A stretch of 44,600 nt of DNA. It comes from Sphingomonadales bacterium. GTDB taxonomy: Bacteria; Pseudomonadota; Alphaproteobacteria; Sphingomonadales; Sphingomonadaceae. The DNA lies in contig JAGWUU010000001.1 in NCBI GenBank assembly GCA_028868335.1, positions 1 to 44,600 of the forward strand, written 5' to 3'. A program made the position numbers and the translations under genes. Below, piece by piece: positions 24,493 to 32,369 of this stretch; within the stretch, counting starts at the first letter, position 1, and each line of letters starts with the position of its first letter. The notes beneath the pieces are model-generated. The model was given only the letters and a program-made list of their open reading frames with translations. It ran no database searches and was not told where the DNA came from.

Positions 24493-25782
24493 ATGAGTGA
24501 CACGATCTTCGCCTTGTCGAGCGGCGCACCCCCGGCGGCGATCGCGGTTGTGCGGATCAGCGGACCGGATGCGGCGCTGGCGCTTACGGCGCTGGCCGGG
24601 CGCAAGCTGCCGCCGCGCAAGGCTGTTACGGTAAGTCTGCACAATGCCGACGGGGCACTGCTCGATCGCGCGCTGGGCCTGTGGCTGCCCGGCCCGGCGA
24701 CCGCCACTGGCGAGGATACGCTTGAACTGCACTGTCACGGCGGGCGCGCCGTGGTCGCCGCAGTGGAGGCGGCGCTTGCACGGGTGCCGGGCTTGCGCCG
24801 CGCGGAAGCCGGGGAGTTCACCCGCCGCGCTTTTACCAACGGGCGGATTGATCTGGCGGAAGCCGAAGGGCTGGCCGATCTGCTTGCCTCGGAGACGGAA
24901 GTGCAACGGCAAACTGCCATGGCCATGGTCGGCGGCGTCTTTTCGCGCCAGATCGGACAATGGCGCGAGCGGTTGCTGGGGCTTTCAGCAGCGGTCGAGG
25001 CAGTGCTCGATTTTGCCGACGAGGATGACGTTTCCGCGCTGCCCGAGGACTTTGTGCTACGCCTGACCGCCTTGCGGGAGGAAATCGCCCTGTGGCTTGA
25101 TCGTCCCCGCGCCGAAGTGCTTCGGGAAGGTTTCCGGGTGGTGCTGGCGGGACCACCTAACGCAGGTAAAAGCACACTTTTCAATGCCTTGGTTGAAAGC
25201 GATGCAGCGATTACCGCGCCTGTTGCGGGAACCACGCGCGATGTCTTGACCCATCCCGTCGCGATTTCCGGCATTCCTTTTCGCTTTGTCGATACCGCCG
25301 GACTGCGCGATGCGGTTGGCGATACGGTTGAAGCGATCGGGGTGGAGCGCGCCCGCGCCGCGGCCGATGCCGCAGACCTGATCCTGTGGCTTGGCCCGGA
25401 AGGGCAGGGGCCGGAGCAGGGGCTGGGGCAGGTATGGGAAATCGAGGCGCAGGTCGATGTTCCCGGCCACGCCCGAAAGCGTGCGCCGCGCCATCGGCTT
25501 TCTGCGATTGCCGGGGATGGCATGAACGCGCTGCGCGGCGATCTGGTGGCGACGGCTCGCGCCGCCCTGCCGCGGCCGGGCGAGGCGGCGCTGAGCATGC
25601 GTCAGCATCGGTTGATCGCCGAGGCGGCGGAGGCATTGGCTTCGGCTGAGGCTGTGCGCGATCCATTGCTCGTCGCCGAGGGTCTGCGCCTCACCAGAGT
25701 CGCCTTCGACGCGCTGCTTGGACGCACGACAACCGAAGATATGCTCGACGCACTGTTCGGGCGTTTTTGCATCGGCAAATAG
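24493..25782 (+). CDS. mnmE: tRNA uridine-34 modification GTPase MnmE
   Basis: A 429-residue MnmE (TrmE), which with MnmG adds the cmnm5 group to the wobble uridine of certain tRNAs. N-terminal tetrahydrofolate-binding domain (DTIFALSSGAPPAAIAVVRISG), helical domain, GTPase insert with G1 AGPPNAGKST (219-228), a switch with GTTRDVLTHP, G3 DTAGLRD, and the invariant C-terminal FCIGK with Cys426. The GTPase part is shorter than average: the usual NKxD (G4) motif is not obvious, the region after LILWLGPEGQG reading directly into VWEIEAQVDVPGHA. The start at 24493 matches the family; 24472 is an alternative. Confidence 0.93.
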   Translation: MSDTIFALSSGAPPAAIAVVRISGPDAALALTALAGRKLPPRKAVTVSLHNADGALLDRALGLWLPGPATATGEDTLELHCHGGRAVVAAVEAALARVPGLRRAEAGEFTRRAFTNGRIDLAEAEGLADLLASETEVQRQTAMAMVGGVFSRQIGQWRERLLGLSAAVEAVLDFADEDDVSALPEDFVLRLTALREEIALWLDRPRAEVLREGFRVVLAGPPNAGKSTLFNALVESDAAITAPVAGTTRDVLTHPVAISGIPFRFVDTAGLRDAVGDTVEAIGVERARAAADAADLILWLGPEGQGPEQGLGQVWEIEAQVDVPGHARKRAPRHRLSAIAGDGMNALRGDLVATARAALPRPGEAALSMRQHRLIAEAAEALASAEAVRDPLLVAEGLRLTRVAFDALLGRTTTEDMLDALFGRFCIGK

Positions 25783-25798
25783 CCGGACCAATTTCCGT

Positions 25799-25814
25799 TG
25801 TTTCACGTGAAACA
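25799..25814. promoter_or_regulatory. parS: parS centromere site (perfect)
   Basis: TGTTTCACGTGAAACA, a perfect 16-base palindrome matching the bacterial parS consensus TGTTNCACGTGNAACA. It lies in the gap between mnmE and mnmG, about 9.4 kb from the putative origin. ParB, encoded at 29112-30074, should load and spread from it. Confidence 0.95.
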
Positions 25815-25838
25815 CTCCTGCGCTAAGGGCGGCGGGGC

Positions 25839-27686
25839 ATGCAGCAATTTGACATCCTTGTGATCGGCGGCGGCCACGCTGGCGTGGAAGCGGCGGCGGT
25901 CGCGGCGCGCATGGGCGCGCGCACGGCGCTGGTCAGCTTCGATCTCGACGCGATCGGGGCGATGAGCTGCAACCCCGCGATCGGCGGGTTGGGCAAAGGC
26001 CACCTCGTCCGCGAGGTTGACGCCTTCGATGGGATCATTGCCAGGGCTGCAGACGCCGGGGCTATCCATTATCGCATGCTCAATCGCTCCAAGGGATCGG
26101 CGGTGCAGGGGCCTCGCGTGCAGGCAGACCGCAAGCGGTTCAAGGCCGCCGTCCAGCACCTGTTGGCCCGGCAGGGAGATCTGACCCTGGTTCACGGCGA
26201 AGCGGCCGCCTTGCGCCTGTCGGGCGGTGCGGCGCGGGGAATCGTCCTGGCGGACGGCACCGAAATCGCCGCAGAGGCCGTTGTGCTTTGCACCGGAACC
26301 TTTCTTGGCGGAGTGCTGTTCAGGGGTGAGGAACGCATCGTCGGCGGGCGGATCAACGAAGCATCGGCGCAGCGCCTGGCCGCCCAATTGCGCGAGGCGG
26401 ATTTACCGATGGCGCGACTCAAGACCGGAACCCCGCCGCGCCTTGATGGGCGTACGATCGACTGGGCCCGCCTTGACGAGCAGCCTTCGGATGGTGAGCC
26501 CTGGACGATGAGCGCCATGGGGCAGGGGCGGTGTTTGCCCCAGGTGTTCTGCGCGATCACGCGCACCAACCCGGCCAGTCATGACGTCATCCGCGCCAAC
26601 CTGCACCGCTCGCCGCTCTTCAGTGGCGCCATCGGAGCCTCGGGCCCGCGCTATTGCCCGTCGATTGAGGACAAGATCCACCGCTTCGCCGACCGCGACG
26701 GGCATCAGGTGTTTCTTGAGCCGGAAGGGCTCGACACGCACCTTGTCTATCCCAACGGGATCAGCACCTCACTGCCTGCCGATGTGCAGCTCGCCATGCT
26801 TCGGACCATGGATGGACTCGGGCGGGTGGCGATGGCTGTCCCGGGCTATGCCGTGGAGTACGATCACATCGACCCACGCGCCTTGCGGCAGAACCTGGAG
26901 TTGAGGGCCATTCCCGGACTATTCTGCGCTGGTCAGATCAACGGTACGACAGGCTACGAGGAAGCGGCGGCGCAAGGCCTGATCGCCGGGATGAATGCTG
27001 CCGCGAGCGTGCTTGGGCGCGAACCCGCTGCACTCGACCGTGCCAACAGCTATATGGCGGTGATGGTCGATGACCTGACACTGCACGGTGTTACCGAACC
27101 CTATCGTATGCTGACCGCCCGCGCGGAATACCGCCTGCGGCTGCGCGCCAACAATGCTGCCAGCCGCCTCACGCCGCTGGCGATCGCTGCGGGTTGCGTC
27201 GGCGAGGAGCGCAGGGCGTGGTTTGAGCGGCGCCAACAGCAGCGCAGCCGGCTTGAGGCCGCACTGGATCGCCAAGCGACAGCCAACGAGCTTGCCCAGG
27301 CGGGCCTGCCGGTGCGGAGCGACGGCGGCCGCCTGCCGCTGCGTGAGTGGCTGCGGTTTGGCGGGGTCGATCTTGAGGGGCTGGCACCGTGGATCGACGA
27401 CGAACTTGCGGTCGATACCGCACTCGCCGAGGAAGTCGCCGAGGATGCCGCCTATGCTCCCTACCTGGCCCGTCAGGAGAGCGAATTGCGCGATCTGCGG
27501 GCGGGTGAGGAGTTGGCCTTGGGGGACGAGTTTCCCTACGGTGACATCCCCGGTCTCTCCCGCGAAATGGTTGAGCGGCTGACAGCGGCTCGGCCCGCGA
27601 CGCTGGCCGCGGCGGGGCGGGTGCCGGGAGTGACGCCTGCCGCGCTCGCGGCGCTGTTGGTGCAGGCACGGCGCCGCGCCGCATGA
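25839..27686 (+). CDS. mnmG: tRNA uridine-34 modification FAD enzyme MnmG
   Basis: A 615-residue MnmG (GidA), the FAD- and NADH-using partner of MnmE. The dinucleotide fold is at the start (FDILVIGGGHAGVEAA, residues 4-18); GIGGLGKGHLVREVDAFDG-type signature, MLNRSKGSAVQGPRVQADR, and the C-terminal helical MnmE-binding domain (ELRDLRAGEELALGDEFPYGDIPGLSREM) are present. Length is standard. It follows parS by 24 bases and overlaps rsmG by four bases. Confidence 0.96.
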   Translation: MQQFDILVIGGGHAGVEAAAVAARMGARTALVSFDLDAIGAMSCNPAIGGLGKGHLVREVDAFDGIIARAADAGAIHYRMLNRSKGSAVQGPRVQADRKRFKAAVQHLLARQGDLTLVHGEAAALRLSGGAARGIVLADGTEIAAEAVVLCTGTFLGGVLFRGEERIVGGRINEASAQRLAAQLREADLPMARLKTGTPPRLDGRTIDWARLDEQPSDGEPWTMSAMGQGRCLPQVFCAITRTNPASHDVIRANLHRSPLFSGAIGASGPRYCPSIEDKIHRFADRDGHQVFLEPEGLDTHLVYPNGISTSLPADVQLAMLRTMDGLGRVAMAVPGYAVEYDHIDPRALRQNLELRAIPGLFCAGQINGTTGYEEAAAQGLIAGMNAAASVLGREPAALDRANSYMAVMVDDLTLHGVTEPYRMLTARAEYRLRLRANNAASRLTPLAIAAGCVGEERRAWFERRQQQRSRLEAALDRQATANELAQAGLPVRSDGGRLPLREWLRFGGVDLEGLAPWIDDELAVDTALAEEVAEDAAYAPYLARQESELRDLRAGEELALGDEFPYGDIPGLSREMVERLTAARPATLAAAGRVPGVTPAALAALLVQARRRAA

Positions 27687-28342
27687 TCCTCGATTCGGAA
27701 GACGCGGCACGGGCCTGGCTCGAGACGCTACCCGAATGGGATGGCGGGGCGGGTGAACGGATCGAACGCCTGGTTGCGCTTTTGCGGGCGGAAAACGAGC
27801 GGCAGAATCTCGTTGCCGCGGCGAGCCTTGGCGCGATTTGGCAACGGCACATTGCCGATTCGGCCCAGCTCCTGCCGCATGTTCCACGTGAAGCCGCCAG
27901 TCCTTGGCTCGATCTTGGCGCGGGGGCAGGGTTCCCCGGACTTGTCGTGGCGGCGCTGCGGCCCGATTCGAAAGTCCATCTGGTCGAGTCGCGCAAGCGG
28001 CGGATCGATTGGCTCGAATCGGTGTGCGGGGAACTGGGTCTGGCGAACGTCGCGGTGCATGGCTGCCGGGTGGAGGCCCTGCAACTCGCCCCGGTTCGCG
28101 TCATTTCGGCACGCGCCTTTGCCCCGCTCCCCAAACTTCTCGATCTATCCGCCCGCTTTTCCACAGCGGACACCGTATGGTTGTTGCCCAAAGGGCGGTC
28201 TGCACAGCATGAACTGGATGCGCTTTCCGGTTGGAGTCACATGTTCCACGTGGAACAATCGCTCACCGATCGGGAAGCGGGCGTCATCACCGGAACGCTG
28301 TCGGGCCGCACCATGGCCGCAAAGAAGGGACGAAAATCGTGA
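27683..28342 (+). CDS. rsmG: 16S rRNA guanine-527 N7-methyltransferase
   Basis: A 219-residue RsmG (GidB), which methylates G527 of 16S rRNA with SAM; loss gives low-level streptomycin resistance. The SAM-binding motif is PWLDLGAGAGFPGLVVAAL, and the later SARAFAPLPKLLDL and WLLPKGRS segments match. Overlaps mnmG (ATGA) and parA (GTGA). Its coding sequence contains one perfect parS (28242-28257, read as MFHVEQ) and one degenerate copy (27880-27895), so the gene has a second, DNA-level role in chromosome partition. Confidence 0.94.
   Translation: MILDSEDAARAWLETLPEWDGGAGERIERLVALLRAENERQNLVAAASLGAIWQRHIADSAQLLPHVPREAASPWLDLGAGAGFPGLVVAALRPDSKVHLVESRKRRIDWLESVCGELGLANVAVHGCRVEALQLAPVRVISARAFAPLPKLLDLSARFSTADTVWLLPKGRSAQHELDALSGWSHMFHVEQSLTDREAGVITGTLSGRTMAAKKGRKS
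27880..27895. promoter_or_regulatory. parS: Degenerate parS-like site inside rsmG
   Basis: TGTTCCACGTGAAGCC keeps the CACGTG core and the left arm but differs from consensus at two right-arm positions. It may bind ParB weakly or be a decayed site. Confidence 0.5.
28242..28257. promoter_or_regulatory. parS: parS centromere site (perfect) inside rsmG
   Basis: TGTTCCACGTGGAACA is a perfect 16-base palindrome matching parS consensus. It lies within rsmG, 82 bases before the parA start codon, and encodes MFHVEQ in the rsmG frame. Confidence 0.94.
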
Positions 28343-29115
28343 TACGGGTCGCGATCGCAAACCAGAAGGGTGGGGTGGGCAAGACCACCACGGCGATCAA
28401 TATCGCCACGGCCATGGCCGCCACCGGCTGGAAAGTGCTGCTGATCGATCTCGATCCGCAGGGCAACGCATCGACGGGGATCGGCATTCCCGCCGCAGCT
28501 CGCGAGCGTTCGTCGTACGATTTGCTGGTTGATCAGGCCCCGCTTGCCGAATGCATCCAGCCGACGCGAATTCCCGGGCTCGACGTGATCCCGGCCACGG
28601 TCGACCTTTCGGGTGCCGAGGTCGAGCTGGTCGCGGTCGACAATCGGACCGATCGCCTGCGCCAGGCCCTGACGGGCGATGCCGGGCACGACGTCTGCTT
28701 CATCGACTGCCCGCCCTCGCTTGGCCTGCTCACGCTCAATGCGCTGTGCGCCGCGGATACCTTGCTGGTGCCACTGCAATGCGAATTCTTTGCGCTGGAA
28801 GGCTTGAGCCAGCTTCTCCAGACGGTCGAACGCGTTCAACAGCGTTTCAACCCCTCGCTGGGCATTGTCGGGATCGCCCTGACCATGTTTGACCGGCGCA
28901 ACCGCCTGACCGATCAGGTGGCAGACGATGTGCGCTCGTGCCTCGGCAATCTGGTGTTCGATGCGGTCATTCCCCGCAACGTGCGGCTGTCGGAGGCGCC
29001 GAGCCACGGCCTGCCGGCGCTGGTTTACGATCACACCTGCGTCGGCAGCCGCGCCTACATGGCGCTTGCCCGCGAACTCATCACCCGCCTGCCCGAAAAG
29101 AGGAAAGCCGCATGA
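28339..29115 (+). CDS. parA: Chromosome partitioning ATPase ParA
   Basis: A 258-residue ParA/Soj ATPase that, with ParB-parS, drives origin segregation. The deviant Walker A is KGGVGKTTTA with the signature lysine K10 and K15; LLIDLDPQGNASTGIG and FIDCPPSLGLLTLNAL supply the A' and B motifs. No N-terminal HTH is present, so it is the chromosomal type. The start is the GTG at 28339 overlapping the rsmG stop; frames upstream are inside rsmG. It overlaps parB by four bases. Confidence 0.95.
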   Translation: MIRVAIANQKGGVGKTTTAINIATAMAATGWKVLLIDLDPQGNASTGIGIPAAARERSSYDLLVDQAPLAECIQPTRIPGLDVIPATVDLSGAEVELVAVDNRTDRLRQALTGDAGHDVCFIDCPPSLGLLTLNALCAADTLLVPLQCEFFALEGLSQLLQTVERVQQRFNPSLGIVGIALTMFDRRNRLTDQVADDVRSCLGNLVFDAVIPRNVRLSEAPSHGLPALVYDHTCVGSRAYMALARELITRLPEKRKAA

Positions 29116-30074
29116 GCGACGATTCGGTGATTCGCATTGCGGTCCCCAAGCCGGAAGGCGGCGCAAAACGCCCAGCGCTGGGGCGCGGGCTGGGCGCCCT
29201 GCTGGGCGAAACCCGGCGGGAAGAGCCGCTGGTGCATCCCACAGCCGGGATCGCGCCGGGTGCAACCTCTGCAACAAACGGGCTCGCCATGCTGGCGGTC
29301 GCCGCGATTGTCCCGCACCCCGGTCAGCCGCGCCGCCGGTTTGACGAGGCGGCACTGGATGAACTGGCGGCGTCGATCGCGGCGCGCGGCGTGATCCAGC
29401 CGGTGATCGTCACCCCGCACGGCGAGGGGCAGTGGCGGCTGGTTGCAGGCGAACGCCGCTGGCGCGCCGCCCAACGCGCACAACTGCATGAGATTCCAGC
29501 GCTAATTCGCGACCTTGAGGAACGCGAAGTTACCGCCCTGGCACTGATCGAAAACCTTCAGCGCGAAGACCTCAACCCGATCGAAGAGGCGCGGGCCTAT
29601 CACCGGTTGGCCGAGGATGAAGGGCTGACCCAGGCGGAAATCGCCAAGCTGGTCGACAAGAGCCGCAGCCATGTCGCCAACCTCCAGCGGCTGCTGGGCC
29701 TGCCCGACGGGGTTCTCACGCTGGTTGAGGATGGGCGCCTGTCCATGGGCCATGCCCGCGCGCTGATCGGCGTAGAGCAGGCCCAGGCGCTTGCCGACGA
29801 CGCCGTCGCAAGGCATCTCTCCGTTCGCGAGGTCGAGAAGGCGGTGCGTCGCCGCGCAACCGGAAGCAGTGCTCCGCGGCGGGCACGCGGGACGCGGGAC
29901 GCGGCATCGTCTGCCGACATCGCAGCGGTGCAGGGGCACCTCGAGGAATTTCTCGGCCTGCCGGTGCGTATCAATGCCGATGCAGATCCCCGCTCCGGCG
30001 CGGTGACGATCCGCTATCGCACGCTCGATCAGCTTGACCTGATCTGTCAGCGCCTCACCGGGGGCAGCATTTAG
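29112..30074 (+). CDS. parB: Chromosome partitioning protein ParB
   Basis: A 320-residue ParB CTPase and parS-binding clamp. The N-terminal ParA-stimulating segment is KRPALGRGLGALLGE (residues 19-33); the CTP-binding part includes IAARGVIQPVIV and VAGERRWRAAQRA (GERRxR motif); the HTH follows (EEGLTQAEIAKLVDKSRSHVANLQRLL), and a C-terminal dimerisation domain ends the chain (VTIRYRTLDQLDLICQRL). Its ATG overlaps the parA stop. It ends the mnmE-mnmG-rsmG-parA-parB run. Confidence 0.96.
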   Translation: MSDDSVIRIAVPKPEGGAKRPALGRGLGALLGETRREEPLVHPTAGIAPGATSATNGLAMLAVAAIVPHPGQPRRRFDEAALDELAASIAARGVIQPVIVTPHGEGQWRLVAGERRWRAAQRAQLHEIPALIRDLEEREVTALALIENLQREDLNPIEEARAYHRLAEDEGLTQAEIAKLVDKSRSHVANLQRLLGLPDGVLTLVEDGRLSMGHARALIGVEQAQALADDAVARHLSVREVEKAVRRRATGSSAPRRARGTRDAASSADIAAVQGHLEEFLGLPVRINADADPRSGAVTIRYRTLDQLDLICQRLTGGSI

Positions 30075-30159
30075 CTTTTTGAGCTGAACCTGCCCCAGTC
30101 GGGGACGGCACCGGAACGGCCCTTGCGTCGATGCCAGCGGCCGGCCTTAAACGGTGCTT

Positions 30160-30642
30160 ATGACGCGATCGGCTTTTGTCCTGTTGGCTCTTGTCGCCGC
30201 CATGCCCGCGCACGCCGAAAGCCGCGCAGGCATGGCTGCGACAATGGCCGTTTCGGTGGAAATCTTGCCGAATTGTACCGTCGCGACCGGTCCGTTGATG
30301 TTTGGCAGCGCACAGAATGGCACCGGGGCGACGGCAACCTCGCAAATCGCGGTAAACTGCGGCCCGTCCGTTCCCTTTACCATGCAGCTTGACCGCGGCC
30401 GCCAGCCGGATGCCCGGGGCCGCCGCGCCCTTGACGCGGCAAGCGGCCGCTACCTGTCCTATGGCATCTACCGCGATGCGGCCTACCAGTCCGCGTGGAG
30501 CGATACGGCGGATGGCTCAGCATCGGGCACGACCGATTCGTCCGGCCAGTTCCACCTTACGGCATATGGCCGCATCGAGCCGGGACAGGCCACCGTTGCC
30601 GGGACCTATGCCGATGCGGTTGTCGTCACGGTGCAGTTCTAG
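30160..30642 (+). CDS. Spore coat U-domain (SCPU) pilin-like protein 1
   Basis: A 160-residue secreted protein. Signal peptide (TRSAFVLLALVAAMPAHA) followed by a single SCPU domain: an early cysteine in MAVSVEILPNCTVATGPLMFG, a second in QIAVNCGPSVPF, YLSYGIYRDAAYQSAW, YGRIEPGQATVAGTYAD and the terminal strand VVVTVQF. In Csu-type archaic chaperone-usher pili such domains are the rod or tip subunits, joined by donor-strand exchange. It lies 85 bases after parB but is separated from the rest of the pilus genes by 535 bases, so it may be a separate transcript. Confidence 0.85.
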   Translation: MTRSAFVLLALVAAMPAHAESRAGMAATMAVSVEILPNCTVATGPLMFGSAQNGTGATATSQIAVNCGPSVPFTMQLDRGRQPDARGRRALDAASGRYLSYGIYRDAAYQSAWSDTADGSASGTTDSSGQFHLTAYGRIEPGQATVAGTYADAVVVTVQF

Positions 30643-31177
30643 GTTCTGTCCTGATTTGGCTGAATCGCCCCCTCCCCGGCGGGGAAGGGCTTTGAAGCTT
30701 CAATTTGATCAAGACGGACTCCAGGTTCTGACGCGGGTGCAACGGGATCGGAATCCGGAATCGTCCCGAGCGGGCGAATCGTTTTCCTACCTTTAAGAAA
30801 GCTGTCAGGCCTGCCCGATCGCGTGCTGTCGGTGTCGTCTTTTGGGCCTGGCTGCTTGCCGTCTGGATCAAACCGCCTTGAAAACGCGAAAGTGTCACCT
30901 TTTTCCGCATAACCAATTGAAATGAAATAATTTTCAGGCGGACACACCTGTCCGGCGGGCAATTCATGTAACATGTTGATAATATGAACGTTAATCTGAA
31001 ACCCCGGTCAAAGGTGTCAACTTGTCGTAACCTTATGCGGCGCCCGTTCGGGGAGGCCGTCAGTCGAACGGAACCAGCAGCATGCCCTTCTTGGTGACCC
31101 AATAAGGCTGACGGGGCCTTAACCACATCGCAAGGGAATACCCCTAGACCGCCGATTGAGACTAGGGGGTAATCTTC
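30643..31177. other. 535-base gene-free region between pilin genes 1 and 2
   Basis: No convincing gene. The first part has an imperfect hairpin GCCC-CCT-CCCC-GGC-GGGG-AA-GGGC (30667-30690) followed by TTTG, a possible terminator for pilin 1. An AT-rich stretch from about 30895 to 31010 contains a palindrome CGGACA-CACC-TGTCCG (30939-30954), a possible extended -10 (TGATAATAT, near 30977-30985) and AACATGTT. The 3' end carries the hairpin 31139-31171 described separately. Taken together it looks like a regulatory region for the pilus operon. Confidence 0.5.
31139..31171 (+). promoter_or_regulatory. Hairpin whose 3' arm is the ribosome site of pilin 2
   Basis: TACCCCTAG (31139-31147) can pair with CTAGGGGGTA (31162-31171, one extra G) around 14 bases. 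The 3' arm contains AGGGGG, the ribosome binding site about 8 bases before the TTG at 31178. As RNA this would hide the site; as DNA the arms resemble NarL/FixJ-family heptamers (TACCCCT). Confidence 0.5.
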
Positions 31178-31675
31178 TTGCGATTCGCGCTAAGGGATCA
31201 GTGCGTGCTTGCGCTTGCCGCTGCCGGGGTTTTGGCGGCGGCGCCTGCGCATGCCCGGCGCGCGACCTACACGATGCCCGCCTCGGTGACAGTCATCAAT
31301 GGCTGCACCATCTCGGCCCTGCCGTTGATCTTCAACGTCCCTGTGCCGACCAATCTCAATGTCGATTCGTCGACGACGATCACCGCGAAGTGCACGCCGA
31401 ACATTCCGTTCACGATTGACATCGATACCGGGCTCTACGGCAACGGCATCAACCGTCGTGTGTATAACGCCACGGCCAAGGCCTACATCAACTACGACGT
31501 TTACCGGGATCCGCCGCGCAGCCAGGTCTGGGGTACGGGCGGGGCCAAGAATGTCTCGGGCAATTCGGGGCTTACCGGACTGGTGGTGCTGCCAGTCTAT
31601 GGCCGACTCGCCTCCTCGACCAAGCTTCAGGCTGGCAACTACCGCGATACGCTGACGGTCACGATAAGCTTCTGA
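31178..31675 (+). CDS. SCPU-domain pilin-like protein 2
   Basis: A 165-residue secreted SCPU-domain protein, starting with TTG after a strong AGGGGG site. Signal peptide (VLALAAAGVLAAAPAHA), then VTVINGCTISALPLIFN with the first cysteine, TITAKCTPNIPFTIDID with the second, INYDVYRDPPRSQVWGTG, VVLPVYGRLASSTKLQAGNYRD and the last strand LTVTISF. Similar to pilins 1 and 3 in length and order of motifs, so a paralogous array. Presumably first gene of the main pilus operon; its rare start codon and hairpin suggest translation control. Confidence 0.86.
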   Translation: MRFALRDQCVLALAAAGVLAAAPAHARRATYTMPASVTVINGCTISALPLIFNVPVPTNLNVDSSTTITAKCTPNIPFTIDIDTGLYGNGINRRVYNATAKAYINYDVYRDPPRSQVWGTGGAKNVSGNSGLTGLVVLPVYGRLASSTKLQAGNYRDTLTVTISF

Positions 31676-31731
31676 CCGCATTGCGCCATTCGACCGAGAG
31701 GTTCGAAAATGCGCTCGGCGCTTACCGAACG

Positions 31732-31739
31732 TTAACCAT
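31732..31739 (+). promoter_or_regulatory. CtrA-like half site
   Basis: TTAACCAT, the half-site form of the alphaproteobacterial CtrA motif, 122 bases before the pilin 3 start in the 185-base gap between pilins 2 and 3. No second TTAA at the N7 position. CtrA control is only a possibility. Confidence 0.25.
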
Positions 31740-31860
31740 ATTTTCCTAGGTATTCTCCCCAAGCAGACTGCAAATTTCCCGGTAATCATTAGGGATTTTG
31801 CAATGGTTTGTGACGCATGGAGACCACGGCACATAGCCATGTTTCAGGGGAATAGAGACC

Positions 31861-32352
31861 ATGCGTAAGATTGCTTTCGGGTTTGCCGCCCTTGCGGCCG
31901 TTGCCGCCTCTCCGGCCCTGGCCGCTTCGGCCAGCAACCAGATGCCGGTGTCCGTCAACGTCATCAATTCATGCACAGTCGCCGCTTCGCCGATGGCGTT
32001 CGGCACGCTGACCTCGGTTGGCGGCGTCAATGTCGACACGACCGCCAACGTCGATCTCGTTTGCACCATCGGTGCAGGCTATGACGTTGCGATGGACGTC
32101 GGCACCCACGCTACCGGTGCCCAGCGCTTCCTGCAGAACACCACCGACGCGACCAAGAAGATTCCTTACGGCGTCTTCCGCGATTCGGCCCGGACATCGA
32201 ACTGGGGCAACACCTCGGGCACCGACACCAGCATCGGCACGACTGCCACGGGCACCGCTACGCTGGTCGCCTATGGCCGCATCCCGAGCACGGCGGTTTC
32301 GGTTCCGGCCGGCTCGTACACCGACACCGTCACTGTCACGGTGAACTTCTAA
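31861..32352 (+). CDS. SCPU-domain pilin-like protein 3
   Basis: A 163-residue secreted SCPU-domain protein and the most canonical of the three. Signal peptide (RKIAFGFAALAAVAASPALA), MPVSVNVINSCTVAASPMAFGTL, VDLVCTIGAGYDVAMDVG, KIPYGVFRDSARTSNWGNTSGTD, VAYGRIPSTAVSVPAGSYTD and the terminal VTVTVNF strand. AGGGGAATAGAG lies before the ATG. It has its own 185-base upstream region and leads into the chaperone gene 17 bases downstream. As the best-supplied pilin (ATG, good ribosome site, own leader) it may be the major rod subunit (inference). Confidence 0.88.
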   Translation: MRKIAFGFAALAAVAASPALAASASNQMPVSVNVINSCTVAASPMAFGTLTSVGGVNVDTTANVDLVCTIGAGYDVAMDVGTHATGAQRFLQNTTDATKKIPYGVFRDSARTSNWGNTSGTDTSIGTTATGTATLVAYGRIPSTAVSVPAGSYTDTVTVTVNF

Positions 32353-32369
32353 GCATCATGGAGACCTGA

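Noticed and set aside
30723..30796. Possible transposase or repeat remnant in the pilus gap
   Set aside because: No terminal repeats, target duplication or recognisable transposase motif can be seen.
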